A DNA stretch of 64,000 nt from Blasia pusilla (taxonomy: Eukaryota > Marchantiophyta > Marchantiopsida > Blasiales): the NCBI GenBank assembly GCA_050084515.1, contig CM114271.1:42532001-42596000 (forward strand). The letters are read 5' to 3'. Made by a program: the position numbers and the translations under genes. Below, one piece after another: positions 44,474 to 58,229 of the stretch. Every line of letters begins with the position of its first letter. Position 1 is the stretch's first letter. The notes under the pieces are model-generated. The model saw only the letters and a program-made list of their open reading frames with translations. It did not search any database and was not told the DNA's origin.

Positions 44474-47400
44474 GCTTCTTTGTAGATAGAATGATATTCA
44501 AATGTCTTTTTATTTTTACCGCAAGTAATCATTTGTAAATATCTATAATTATATTTCCCAATGAATATTTAAACTAGAACAAAAAAATTATATGTGAGAA
44601 AGGAAAGAACATATACAACTACTATTATACTATATATAACTTCAACCTAAGATAATTGATCTTAAGAAAAGAGAAATTTTTCAGTTTTCCCTATTAAGAA
44701 GACCATCGTAGAGTCCATCCTCTACTTCACCAAGCTTCATTCCAAAGTATTTCTGATCTTTAGCTTTGCCAGTAGAAGACTTGGATTGAGTCCCAAAGAC
44801 TCAATCGATTGCACGTTTCATACGTAGCCGAGAACTTCCAGCTGCCAAGTGCTGATCCGGTTGAGTCTCCCCAAGTGCGTGTTGTCTCCTTGGGAAGGCT
44901 CTCCCCAACTCGTTCCCCGGGCCTTGACCAATCTCCTCAAGTCGCTCGCCTAAATCAGAGCACGCTAGTTAATTGCTCAAGGTGTGTCCCTTAGCTCAAA
45001 ATTGAACTAAACACAAATTATAATTAGTTCATGGTTCAAGGGCTTGAGCGGGTAGATTAGGAGAGTGTTCCCCCTATCTAGGTACTTCTAGAGTTCTCTT
45101 AGGAAATCCCACCTTCACCGTTGTCCCCCTCAGGCCTTTGATTTTTGCCCTCAATCCAAACGTAGTTTGCAATGTGCGGATCAATGTTTGACTAGTTATC
45201 CATCAAGATGGTTTGGCAGAGGCTTCTTACAGCTTATTCAACTCTCAGCTCCCCAAATGCATATTGGATCTTGGACGTGCATGTGCCTCATGCATAGCTA
45301 GCGCCCATTGTGACTCCTTGTTTGGTGTCTCATGGTTGTTTTGTTGTCCTTTGCATTTAATGACTAGTCTCGTGGCGTCTAGCCCATCTTAACAACTCAC
45401 ATGTTACTTGCTTCCTTTCCTTCGTTCCCGCGATTACCTTTCTCACCTAAGGCTAGTCACAAGACACGTACGCGTCTGGCCAAGTGTTGGTGCCGCAATT
45501 GATTATGTCGACTTTCCTCACCTTGTGACTAGTTAGTCTAGGTTTCAGCTTTGGTAGATCCCACCAAGGTCTCTCCTCCTTGGACCCACGATCATAACTC
45601 GCTTCCCGGATCCCTGTTAGTGTGGGCGTCATAGACCTAGTTAATATTCATAAGGAAGAATCAAATGATTTTAGTTATATAGAAATTCACCTTTTGAGAT
45701 CTATAATCTTGATTACTTCTAAGAAAGTTTGTGCAATGCAATTACATCTTACAAGACTATGTTAAGTTTTTATTGGTATATAGTTCTCCATTTATCAAAA
45801 TCATAAATGTATTTTTTACTCCTAAAAAATTCTCCAAATTTCATAAGAGATAATTTAAAGAGATGCATAATCATTTCAATTATTTTAGAAGGCAATTTTT
45901 GTAGCAAATACCCTCTTGTCTTTCAATTATAACATCCCTACCCTCTGACAACCCGACTTCCCTTTCCCTTAGGCCACTCTTGCCCTGCTGTCATAGAGTC
46001 TAACTTGTACCTCTCCTTGCTTTGCCCCAAAGCAATCCCAACCTTGAGCCTTGCAAGTGGAAGACATAAATTGAATCCTAAAGACTAAACCCGTTACACA
46101 TTCCCTTAGGTGGGTACAAGGTGGGTGTATCCACCTAAGATTACAATCTTAGGTGGAGACATCATACAAGTTGGCAAAAGAATTGTAAGTGTTTTTTTCA
46201 TGGTGGACCCATTGCAACAAAATATTCAAGATAGTTAGGGATATGAAAACTTGTAAAAAGAAGGGAGACAAAGTGAAAAAAAAAGACAGCAGGTCAATTT
46301 TTCAATATAGCACACCATTCATGGATCACAAGAATATTAAATTCAATATAGAACAATTCTAAGCAGAACATTCAATAAAATATCTAGTCTACTTTTCAGC
46401 AATTCTCTTTAAATTTCAGGTTAGTATAGGGGGGAAAATGCAGTTTGAAAGATGCATCACTTAGTGCATGCAGGGAACTTGTCCCCAGCGTGCTAACACT
46501 AAAAACGCTCTAAGAATGCTTTCGGCCAGACGCGAATGGACGGCGCACCGGTTTCCAATAGACGTTGACACCCAGGAAAAACAATCCTCCGGTGAAATTT
46601 CAAATCTATCGTTTGCCACCTATATTAATCGATAACTTTTCTTACGTAGAGACAAACGATGGCAGTTCTTCCGGACTCCAATCGGAAAGGAGAAACAGGT
46701 GAATCGGAGGGGAGCGTGGTACGGTAGTCGTGCGGAGGACAGCGGGACCAGAAGCCATTTTGTGGCCAGCCCATGCCAACGGAGCGTGAAGCATGGACAG
46801 CAAAGGTGATTGACTCAAACGAGGTCCTCCGGCAACCCCTGTTGGTGCATGAATTTGCCCTCATCTGTCAGTCAGAGACTTCAAGATCGCCACGTCCAGC
46901 CGCCACCAATTATTCATTTCCAATACGGAGAAACCTCGACGAAGAGGAGTATAGACGCCGGCGGAGGGGCTCTCGGGACGGACTAAGACGACGAGTTGAT
47001 TCCTTGATTGGAACCGCGTTGCCACAAAATTGCAAGTCGACCACGCACGTTGGAAGTATACGATATGGCACATTCTCTACGCGGAGACGAACGAAGCAAA
47101 TGTAAAGGAAATCTTGGTTGCTTTTCTCGTAGGGTCATTCCAGGGTGAAATGTTGTAAATCTCGATCGGCTTCTCCTTGAAGTAATTCTAGATACTGCAG
47201 GCATGTCCGTAGTTCAGTTGATTCTGGCGTGGATCTGTGGTAGTTGACGTCGCCATGCCGACTGAGAAGGATTTGCTTTTTCACAGATGGCGTAGCGAGT
47301 CTCTGAACTACATATTGAATGTTGAGGATCCCCTGATCATCGCCGAGAAGTTCTCATTACCGTTGAGTTAAACTCATATTGACCATTATTTCTGAACATT

Positions 47401-48732
47401 GAATATTGAACTCAACAGCTACTCCTCTGCCGCAGTTCGTTTGCAGTAGTCGCTTATTCTCACGACGTGTGGAACGCCCGACTCTCTACCGGTGCTCGAA
47501 ACATTGGTCTGCGTGATCACTTCCGCAGTGATAATCTCTTCACATCGATGGAGATCTTACAAGTCTAGCGTCTGGGATTTGTACGTAGATCTCCATCAGC
47601 TGTACATACATACGTGCCATTCGAGAGGTTTTTCAATGAACGTAGCGCCTGGTTGTAATAGAACAGATCGGCCCATGATGTCTTCATCTAGGCATCTGAA
47701 TCTTGTCTTCAATTGATGGCTAATCGCGGGATCGTGACTTCCACTCAAGTCAGGAATGCGTGATCACTCTTCTATAGTTGCAGGGACCTGCGGTGTGTGG
47801 TAGACACAGAAGATCTTCCTACCGGTCCGTGCACGGCATATCTCCAAGTTTGCTGGAAAATGCAGAGGGGATTGATCACATGCATGGATTTCAGAACTTT
47901 TTTCTGAAGTAGAGTAACTATATGCAGTAAACGAGACGGGCGATGACTCTGGAGCTGTGCTATGCTCACTAGAGTGGATCAAACAGAATGGCGAAGAGAC
48001 TAAAATCCTTCCACAATCACCAACACAAGATGTGATGTCACCAATATAAAATAGAACCAGATTCGATCCTGTTGCATAGCTAGTATAATAAAACCGACTT
48101 CACCGATTCCGACATCGCTGCAAACACGAAATGCTCTCCGATCCCCGGTGCGAGACAAGAAAACGACATACATTTGTGGGCCCACCGTTCGAGGGTAAGA
48201 CAAGATCGGGGCTACAATCCTGATACTTTCGAGTGGCCAATGATGAATATGAACTGAGACGATGAGAATCATGAGACGCAGGTGACACGGCATTCTCAAG
48301 GACCTTTCCACGATACGACCACAATGTAAGTAATATTGAAGTAGAGTTGATCATTGTCATTAGCAATGAGTGATTGTAACGGTACGATGGTGTCATTAAA
48401 CATGCCTCGGTAACCTCACATTCCATCGAATCAAGCAGGACACGCAGTGCGACCATGCTAACGTATATCAAACTCGACGTTTATTGAGAGTCTCTGAACT
48501 GCTACTGCTCGCATCAGGTTACGAATCTTCAAGTCAGAATCTAGTCTCTAATGCGTGCACGACATTGTGCACGTGGATGAATAATGCGCTGTGGAACTAT
48601 ACAATAAGTGAGGTGAGGTTGGATGCTTTATGACTACAGAAAAAATTGACGAGTTAGGCGTGAAACTTAGAGTTGAGTTGGATGTTTCGGAATAGGGAAT
48701 GGTTCCATCAGATGCAACATGTGGCCATCCCA
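44474..48732. other. Intergenic region, no gene recognised
   Basis: Direct diverged repeats lie at about 44705-44820 and 45990-46107 (shared GTAGAGTC/ATAGAGTC, GAAGACTTGGATTGAGTCCCAAAG-like text), possibly degraded LTRs about 1.3 kb apart. A hairpin is at 46130-46157. From 46450 to 48730 the composition is more genic, but no conserved protein was found on either strand. Confidence 0.4.
46130..46157. repeat. Perfect 13-bp inverted repeat
   Basis: Arms 46130-46142 and 46145-46157 (TCCACCTAAGATT) with a 2-nt spacer. Possible MITE end or cruciform. Confidence 0.8.
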
Positions 48733-49514
48733 TCAAACTCTTCTAGTTTTCAGAAACCTCTTGCACAACCTTTGGAGTGCATCTCCATCTGCATGGGCAT
48801 TCTGTAGAGAAGCCCTTGCGGACTTCGCTAACTCATCCGAAAACAACCCGCCGGCCAAACGCAGATCAATGATGTGAGAAAGAAACTCGCTTGAGAATTC
48901 CGGATGACCTTGAATGCCCAAGACATTGTCACCTACAGCGTACATTTCGATGCCGCACCTGTCCGAGAAACCAAGCAATTCTCCTCCTGGAGGCACGACT
49001 TTTACCTGATCGCGATGTACTTCAAGAATATTGATGGCTGGCGGCAATTGGAGTCCCACAGCGTAAGTCTTGGTTGCAAGAGCATCAGTCATTGTGACTT
49101 TTCTCAACCCTAACTCCCAGCCGACTGTGGATCTCCAGTCTTTCCTCCGAGGGCGCGGCTAATAATCTGGTGTCCAAAACAAACGCCTAGTATCTTTTGC
49201 TTCTTCTCTTTCAGAGACTTTATCATTGCACACAGCTTCGAAACCCACTCGTCACACGCATGTGCGTCATGTCGACTGCCGGACACAACAATCCCATCAT
49301 ACTGCTCCAGGGCTTCTTCCGATGGAAACTTACCATTACAAACCGCATACACGTCCCAAGTATCACGAGGGTCCCCAAGAAATGTGACAAACATTTGCGA
49401 ATATCCACCATATTTCCCCAGATCGTAGTCATCGCCTGCATATATGTCGGCAAGAAGAATTGAGTATCTCCCGCCTACAATGTACTCACTCGTACCCAAA
49501 CCATCCGACGGCAT
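48733..49514 (-). pseudogene. Gamma-glutamyl-peptidase-like class I glutamine amidotransferase, one frameshift
   Basis: Resembles plant GGP1-type enzymes, cytosolic class I GATase-fold peptidases that remove the gamma-glutamyl group from glutathione conjugates. From ATG at 49514 the first 127 codons read YGGYSQMFVTFLGD, then YDGIVVSGSRHDAH and the nucleophile elbow LGVCFGHQ with Cys112. After GGKTG (about 49133) one base appears to be missing; in the next frame the protein resumes as VGWELGLRKV and continues through IQGHPEF (catalytic His and Glu) to the stop at 48733. Total about 260 residues, the family's usual length. All triad residues are present, no other damage is seen, and no intron would repair the shift. 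Either a young pseudogene or a sequencing error; I favour neither strongly. Confidence 0.82.
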
Positions 49515-50016
49515 TCTGTCCCGCTTCGTCACCAGATCACACCTCCGATCCGAGCAATACTTCCACGGTCGGCAGCACTCTCCACAAATTTCCCCAGTGT
49601 TGGACTCAGGTCCACAATCCACCCCGGGTCTTCCTATTCATATCACAAACTCTCCGCGCCACCATGTCCCCCACCCACAAGTGGATCACGAGAAACAGTA
49701 AGACGATAATTCAAAAAAACCAGGCATCTCTCGGATCTTCACGAAAGGATCTCGTGAAAGCACTCACTCACAGTAGAATGAGAAACGATTCCAAAACAAT
49801 CGTCCAGCGCCTGGATCTGTCCATCAAGAATCCAACTGAGCATAGCAAGCTGTAGCAGACAACCTCTACCCGCTCGGGTTCGGCGGCAGCGCAACAAGCG
49901 CGCGGAGTCAGTGCTCGGCTCGCACACACGAAGCGCGATACACCTTCCGAAACCGAAAGAGTGCAGTGCACATGAACCTGCGGCCAATGAAAGGCGGAGC
50001 CGAGGTCGACTCCTTC

Positions 50017-50024
50017 TATTTATA
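50017..50024 (-). promoter_or_regulatory. TATA box of the amidotransferase gene
   Basis: TATAAATA on the minus strand, about 500 bp upstream of the ATG at 49514. GC-rich DNA lies on both sides, so the box stands out. Transcription would begin near 49990, giving a 5' UTR of about 470 nt. Confidence 0.5.
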
Positions 50025-50254
50025 CATTCACATTGACTCGGGGTTCGCGTAGTCGCGCGCGCCTCCAGCTAACGAGCAGCAGCATCATCCTGACCGCTGC
50101 CTCTTTTCGTCGCATGCGCTCTCCTCGCTCTCTGGCGGAGCGGAGCATGTTCGCCTGTTAGCGCCGCCGCCACTCACCGACTCACTGACTGCGGCGACCT
50201 GAATCCCTCACCGCTTCGGCGTAACGGGTGGACGTTATTATCGTGCATGTTTAA

Positions 50255-50735
50255 GAGCCAGTCCCCATGAGTCGCGGCTGAAGGTCCCTCTCGGCCCAGG
50301 CGAACGGTCCTACGGGTCCCAAACGGTTTCCGACTCTCGGCTATTAAAACAACCGGTCATAGTATTTTAATCGTAAGAGTATTTATGTGCCGTAAATTCC
50401 AGTGCCTATAAGGACCAGGATCCACCTATGGTTGGCGAATTGATAACCATTGATTTAATCTTAGAAGTATCCTCGACCGTGGAATTCCTCATGGAGTCGC
50501 GGTGGGAAGTCCTTTTCTGCCTAGGTGGACGGTCCTACCAATTTCTAAGTAGGGTCCCAAACGCTTTTCGGTACTCATGACTCACCCGCCACAGTTCTTT
50601 AGTTTTTCAAGTATCGTCCTAAATTTCATGGCGAGTGACACACTCATGGTCCGTGAAATGATGACCGCGGATTTAACATCGGAAGGATCCTGCGACCATG
50701 GAATTGTTCCATGGGGACTTGCTCTAAGAGGGGTC
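50255..50735. repeat. Diverged tandem repeat, period about 222 bp
   Basis: Units start near 50261, 50483 and 50704 (partial). Shared landmarks are ATG(A/G)GTCGCGG, GGACGGTCCTAC or GAACGGTCCTAC, GGGTCCCAAACG and GATTTAA(T/C). Substantial divergence; not coding. Confidence 0.7.
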
Positions 50736-52687
<1,952 letters not shown>

Positions 52688-52948
52688 AGTTTTTGTCTCC
52701 ATAGATAACGGAACTTGATAAGTGAGAATGTGTTTTTCCACTGGATAACACTAATAAGTTAAGGCATCTCGGTTATTGATCTTTCTTGTTTATAGTGAGT
52801 GTTCCAAGTTTTGTTATTGGAGCATTCACGGATGATATTTGGTGTAATTTTCATACATTTTACTCGTCGATATATCCTACTATTGATATAGTAAATTATT
52901 GAGAATTATCCAAATATTTTTGGATAGGGTTATTGTCTGCCTGTAGTC

Positions 52949-54775
52949 ATGACCAAAGCCAGAGAACTCCAAAATATTGTGAAGGAACATTGGGAAGAAG
53001 TACAGATAGAAGGTGGAACATCAAGCAAATGGCAATGCAACTATTGTTCCTATTCTATGAAAACCTATCATAGCACACGGATGGTGGAGCATTTTACACG
53101 AGAGAGACGAAAGATAAAGGATGGGAATCAAGGTACCCATCATGCCAAATTATGTGTGAAGGTCCCTCCGAGTGTGCAACGGGATCTCCGAAACAAGGTA
53201 CTAGTGGGAAATGGACAAAGAAGGGAAGCGAGACCTTCGAGTGAAGTGGAAGAGATCACTCCATTACAAATAGGTTTGCAACAAACAGGAAATAGTGTTT
53301 ATATTGTGCAAATTGTGTATGGGATTGCGGACATGCCACCGACTAACAGTCTCGAGGAATGTAGAGGAGTTGTTGGGCCCATTTGAGGGAGTAGTAGTTC
53401 TAGGAAGAAGCAAGCCGATTTAAGGGATTCTTTCAATATCCAAGGAATAGAAGTTGTGTATGTCATGTGGGCAAAGTGTTTCTATGAATGTGGAATACCA
53501 TTCAACGTAGTACGGCAAGATGCTTTCAAACAAGCAATGTTGGCAACAACAAAGGTGAAGGGTTACTCAGGTCCTAGTTACAATTTGTTGCGCATCACCC
53601 TACTTGAGAAACATATGGGGAAGGTGAAGGAAAAAGTGGATGGCATATTGGACAATCTGCGTTTGGGGGCCACAATCATAACAAATTCTTGGACCATTAC
53701 GAGGAGCAAGTCTTACGTGAACATAATGGTCTCGTGTCCATTAGGTAAGGTCGTGATTGAGTCGGTAGACACTAAGGGGGAATCCCAAATGGCGGAATGG
53801 TTGGCAAGTCATATGGAGAGGACTATCATGCGCATTGGTCGAGAGAATGTGTTGCAACTTGTGACAAAAAATGCTAGCAATGAGCAAGCAGCAGGGAAAC
53901 TTATCGAAGCAAAGTTTAGGGAAACTTATCGAAGCAAAGTTCCCTCATATTCTTTGAGGTGGATGCGTATCACATTCTCTTGATCTAGTTTGCGAAGAGT
54001 GGGATAAATAGCCTTGGGTGGAGAGGATTTTTGCACATGCTCATGAGATGGTAGTATTTATAAAGACTAGAACTTGGGTGATGGCCAAATTCATGGAAAC
54101 CAATCCAATGAAGAGACGATTGTTTCTTCCTGCAAACACAAGCTTTGGCACAAATTTTATTATGTTGGGAAGCGTCTTAGAATTGAGGGAGGTGTTCCAT
54201 GCCATGGTTTGCCACCAATGCTTTTAGAGAGTATTTCAATGGCAGGGATGTGAGGCAAAGGGAGAAGGCAAGAGAGATTGAGACTACTATGGCCGATCAC
54301 GATTTTTGGATCAAGGGTGAGGAGTTGTTTGTTGCGGCTCAACCAACTATTATTTTGTTGGGAGAGTGCGATGGTCATAAAGCAATGACATGGCGTATTT
54401 ATCGCCGTATTTTTTAGATAATGGAAGGGACTCGTTCATTTCCTGTAACTCCATGGCTTGGTGTGGGTGGAAGGCATCGCGGTTATTTTATCATAATGTC
54501 TACAGCTACAGAGATGGTTGATGTTATTTTAGGCAATGGGCACTTATCCACAACAAGTTACATGCAATAGGCTACATTCTCGCCCCTTACAATCTTCTTG
54601 ATAGTGTTCAAGACGTCACTTCAAATGCTGAGTGCATGAGAGATTTCAAACAATATCTGAAACTTTATCCAAAGGGGGTGCATGGCCTCAATGTCACCGA
54701 GGCTAATTCTTATGTGGCTACTTGCTTGCGAGAGTTGGGCAACATTGTGAACTATCAAGAACTATTTCATTAGAA
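52949..54775 (+). pseudogene. hAT-type transposase (BED zinc finger plus DUF659-like core), decayed
   Basis: Cut-and-paste DNA transposase remnant. The start (MTKARELQNIVKEHW) is followed by a BED-like finger (CNYC ... STRMVEHF). 53456-53983 holds the core (CGIPFNVVRQDAF, then SYNLLRITLLEKH). Where active hAT/DUF659 proteins have SDGWTD, this has TNSWTI, and VTDNA is VTKNA, so acidic catalytic positions are lost. Frame breaks occur near 53385 and 53950-54010. Later pieces read VERIFAHAHEMVVFI, TSFGTNFIMLGSVLEL and AQPTIILLGECDGHKAM, typical of the hAT middle. 54500-54770 reads LHAIGYILAPYNLLD. The C-terminal dimerisation domain is missing. Confidence 0.85.
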
Positions 54776-54789
54776 GAAAAGTATGGTTC

Positions 54790-54964
54790 TTATGACTTGA
54801 CTAAGAATGACTTATGCACAAAATGACTGGTAGTATAACTCTATTGGTTAAGTCATTTTGTATAGTCATAGTGTAATGACTCAAATAGTATCAGAAATGA
54901 CTCGCTCATTTACTAGTCATATCTCGTGACTTGTTCAGTAATCGAAGTCATTTCTTCACACATA
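54790..54964 (+). repeat. MITE-like repeat with many AGTCAT/ATGACT words, copy 2
   Basis: Homologue of 22982-23170 in inverted orientation. It lies 15 bp after the last readable hAT codon, so the AGTCAT array may be the subterminal repeat region of that transposon. Confidence 0.75.
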
Positions 54965-55547
54965 TGTATTAGAAAACATAATTTGGAGCATTAATTAAAT
55001 TAAATTAATATATTACCAAGGCCTCATTAAAACCAACCCTAGGAGGTATAATATTATATTAAAATATAATTAATTAATTAATTAAAAGAAATAAATTAGT
55101 AAAATTTTATTTCCTAGGAGAATGAAGGAATCCACAATATCTTGTAAATTTTCTAACATTTATTAGGAAATCAAGAATATGAAATTATTTCAAAAAAATA
55201 ATAATATAACTATAAAATAAATTCATGAATAAGAAGTAAACCTAATACAAAAATAAACCATTAAATTAAATCAAACATTAAATATTTGGGAATAGAAGAC
55301 GGAGTCCAATAAAAGTTTGAATATAGATCATTAACATTAAACAATGAAAAAAGGTAGTAAAATTTAAATATCAAAGAGTAAATGAAAATGAGTACCATCA
55401 TGAATAATTAGGAAATGATAATATATTTATAATAAATTTTTTTCCACAAAACAATCCATCTTGAGTACGTCCGAGAATCACTAAACCTAATATAAGTAGA
55501 CCTAGAGTTCATTGAAAAAGAGCAAACAAAAGAATACAATATTCACT
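54965..55547. other. Very AT-rich spacer, no gene seen
   Basis: Runs of AATTAATTAA and similar; no motif recognised. Confidence 0.5.
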
Positions 55548-55925
55548 GGTTTGTTTCCTGGCTTCCCCTCATTGTGAATCCAACTCTACGTCTGCTCCAC
55601 GCGTAACAACTACGACAGCCTTCATCTGGGCAACCCCGCACATCCCACCTGGATCCTCCATATCTCTGGAGGCTCTATAAGACATCGATGCCACAGATCC
55701 GGCTTCGGGTAACCTCAATGCCATAGCGACATTCTGCTGCTGTATCTGAGTAGCCATACAAGCCTCACTCCCGGCGTCTCCCTTGATGCATATAGGTGGT
55801 GGGACTCTAACTCCTCCACAAGCAACTCCACCATCCCCTCGGGAAAATCCAACTCCTCGTCCCCCAACGGGACTACCTGGTATACGACCTCTAGGCCAAC
55901 CCGGACCGGCAACTCGTTCTGGTGT
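55548..55925 (-). pseudogene. gag tail fragment D of the methyltransferase-Gypsy family
   Basis: One open minus-strand frame reading PERVAGPGWPRGR, the Gly-rich tail, then MATQIQQQNVAMALRLPEAGSVA, the linker between gag and protease. It joins the 3' end of copy C at CACGACA/CACCAGA near 55925. Because its frame is unbroken across the Gly-rich region, it shows that gag and protease share one frame and that the apparent shift in copy A is a one-base deletion. Confidence 0.8.
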
Positions 55926-55993
55926 GTCGTGCGCATACACATCGCTACACAACATACATCGCTATCACTAAGCACACACACAAATATGCACGA

Positions 55994-56028
55994 TCCCATG
56001 CTAACTCATGGCATGAGTTAGCATGGGA
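55994..56028. repeat. Perfect 17-bp palindrome near the 3' end of copy C
   Basis: Arms 55994-56010 and 56012-56028 around one G. Copy A has only one half of it (GCCATGAGTTAGCATGGGA, 12480-12498), so the second half arose in C or was lost in A. Confidence 0.85.
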
Positions 56029-56242
56029 CAAGAAGTACCAAAATATCTCCAATCGCCCCCCTAGCTGGTGGTTAGGTCCCTCTAACTCCAGATAGCCATC
56101 TATCCCTACCTACCATGACATACATGTCTCGGACGCTAAGAGCAAGAAGGCCGGGTGCTCATGTGGCCCCATCATTAGTCGCCTTCCTGTCATCCATGTC
56201 AGAGAAAAAGTCGGGATCGAAACCTACCTAGTATCTCCTCTA

Positions 56243-57990
56243 TGTACATCTGGGACACATCCATCGTCCCCGAGGAACCCTAGTGAGAGGTGGCGTCAGA
56301 CATGCCATATGCCAACCTCTCGAACAACCATCACAGACTAGCATCGTGGCCGCACCACCGGCAGAACCACATAACATACAACGCAAGCCTGCATGAACTA
56401 CTGCTAAGCTCGGATCCACTGTACTATCAATGTTAGGAAGGTGACATGGTGCACAATTACGCACATGGTCCTTCCATACCATACCATCGCGTCCCTCCAG
56501 CAAGAGAACACCGGAGGGCAAAACGTCACGCACTCTCAGGATAGTGCACCCTGCAGTCACATCCAACGTCGTCGGTGCCGTCTGCTGCAAGTAGACATAA
56601 TCTCCTTGATGAAACCTCCGGATAGTTGGTCGATAACCACCACCCTGAATAGTCGCATACCTCAACGTATCCCGATGTTGCGCAATCGCCAAGTTCTCGA
56701 ACGCCATGGGCATCACTCTCTGAAATAACTCATCCCTCTGAGAACATGCTCGGTCCCATACATCTGGGTCATCAAGGTCCAACACCTCACCACCATCTCG
56801 ACGAATGGCCGCAGGTAAATTTGGCTCTCGGCCATAAAGTAGCAAGTACGGTGAAAAAGACGCTAAGGATGCCTGCCTGCTGAATCTGTATCCCATCGCC
56901 AACCATGGCAACTGGAGGTCCCACCAGCCTTCGGCCCTTCTTTGGTTTTACCAAAAAAGGACCAAAAAACAAAATTATATTTTTCAAACTTTTTTGCGGC
57001 CTAGGCCTCGGATAAAGAAAAAAGAAAATCAAAAATAAAAGTGAAGTAGAAAATTTTATTTTAGGCACGTAATGCTCAACCCGATAGGCGAGAGGGGTAG
57101 AAAAATCTATATTTTTTCCGCTACGTGCCTTCTTTCTTAGCCATTTATAGAAGTGTCGGACCTGCGGGCAGAAAATGTCAAAATTTTTTTTTTTTTGTAG
57201 AGTATATTTCCAGAAACTTATCAGAATCGTCCCTTTGTTTTGTCTAACAGTGTCTGGCCCTTTTTTTGTCAGAAAAAAAATTTTCCCGACCCGCAGGGCC
57301 TCTCCCGCGGGTATCGTCCCCTTTGGCCAAAAATCTCCTAGGTGACCTCTCTGCAAGCCATACTTGCGTAGACCCCTCTTCACCGTCTGCACAACTCTCT
57401 CCGCTAATCCATCCGCCTCAGGATGATCTCGTGAAGTCGTGCGGTGGTTGATCAACGCTTGATCACACAAGGCTTGGAACTCACCCCGAAACTCGGTACC
57501 TTGGTCTGTCAACACCTCAGCCGGTGCGCCATAATGACTCAGCACTCTGTCAAGGAAGGCATAAGCTACTCCCTCACTCGCTTTGTCAGGCAATGCAACC
57601 AACTCGATCCACTTCGAGAAGTGCACGACCATCACCAACACATAACGACTGTGACGCTCTGTCAAAGGCAAAGGTCTTGCAAAATCCAAACTCCACCTAT
57701 ACCCTAAGCCCATGATCGGTAATGGATGCAACTGTGGAGTCGGAGCATTGAACGATGCTCGAACCCGATCACACACCATGCACTTGGCAAAAAACTGTTG
57801 AACGTCAGTATGCATGCCTCGCCACCAATACTCAATCTAGAGCAAGCTGTACGTCCGCTTCACCCCAAAGTGACCCAACTCCTCGTGGGCATGCTGCACT
57901 AGTCATACTCTCAGCGAAGGATGTGGCACTACGCGTACTCTGCCATCCTCCCAAACCCTCAAAACATGTGTCCCCTCCCAACGGAACCGT
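56243..57990 (-). pseudogene. Integrase with intact C-terminal PHD finger, copy C
   Basis: The zinc region (HAHEELGHFG ... CMVCDR) and DDE core (SLDF, LTDQGTEF, HPEADGLAERVV) are kept. A segment at 56924-57333 splits the protein after KYGLQRGHLGD. Downstream, one open frame (56240-56911, 223 codons) gives the integrase tail (FHQGDYVYLQQ, WKDHVRNCAPCHLPNI) and a full PHD finger at 56243-56386: CMLC, CDGC, GWHMAC, PPL, GRWMCPRC. PHD fingers read histone H3 tails; placed where chromoviruses carry a chromodomain, it could steer integration to particular chromatin. TAG at about 57838-57840 breaks the zinc domain. Confidence 0.9.
56924..57333 (-). mobile_element. ~410-bp insertion in the copy C integrase
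   Basis: Absent from A and B, which read across this point. Boundaries are approximate because the flanking GGAGAT/GGGACC text in A is short. Contains long T and A runs and GGGACGAT words; no clear terminal inverted repeat or coding motif. The frame happens to stay open across it, giving a 342-codon chimeric frame (56787-57815). An unclassified short transposon or ectopic fragment. Confidence 0.7.
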
Positions 57991-58229
57991 CTGGCCCGCT
58001 ATAGGATCCGATCTCGCTCTCTAGCACCCACAGTGCTCGCAACACTGCCAGTACAAAGGTACTCCAAGACTACTCCATTATCATGAATATCTCGGCCACC
58101 TGTCGTCTCCTCAGTGGCCTCGGGATCCAAGGACTCTCCATTAGACCTCGCCATCGAAGTCTCCACACTTTGGCTCTCCATAGCCAACATGCCTAAATAG
58201 GCTGACGCGTGCCATCCTGGCACCGACTC

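Noticed and set aside
47205-47260. tRNA-like GTAGTTCAGTTGA
   Set aside because: An A-box-like word only; no B box or cloverleaf follows.
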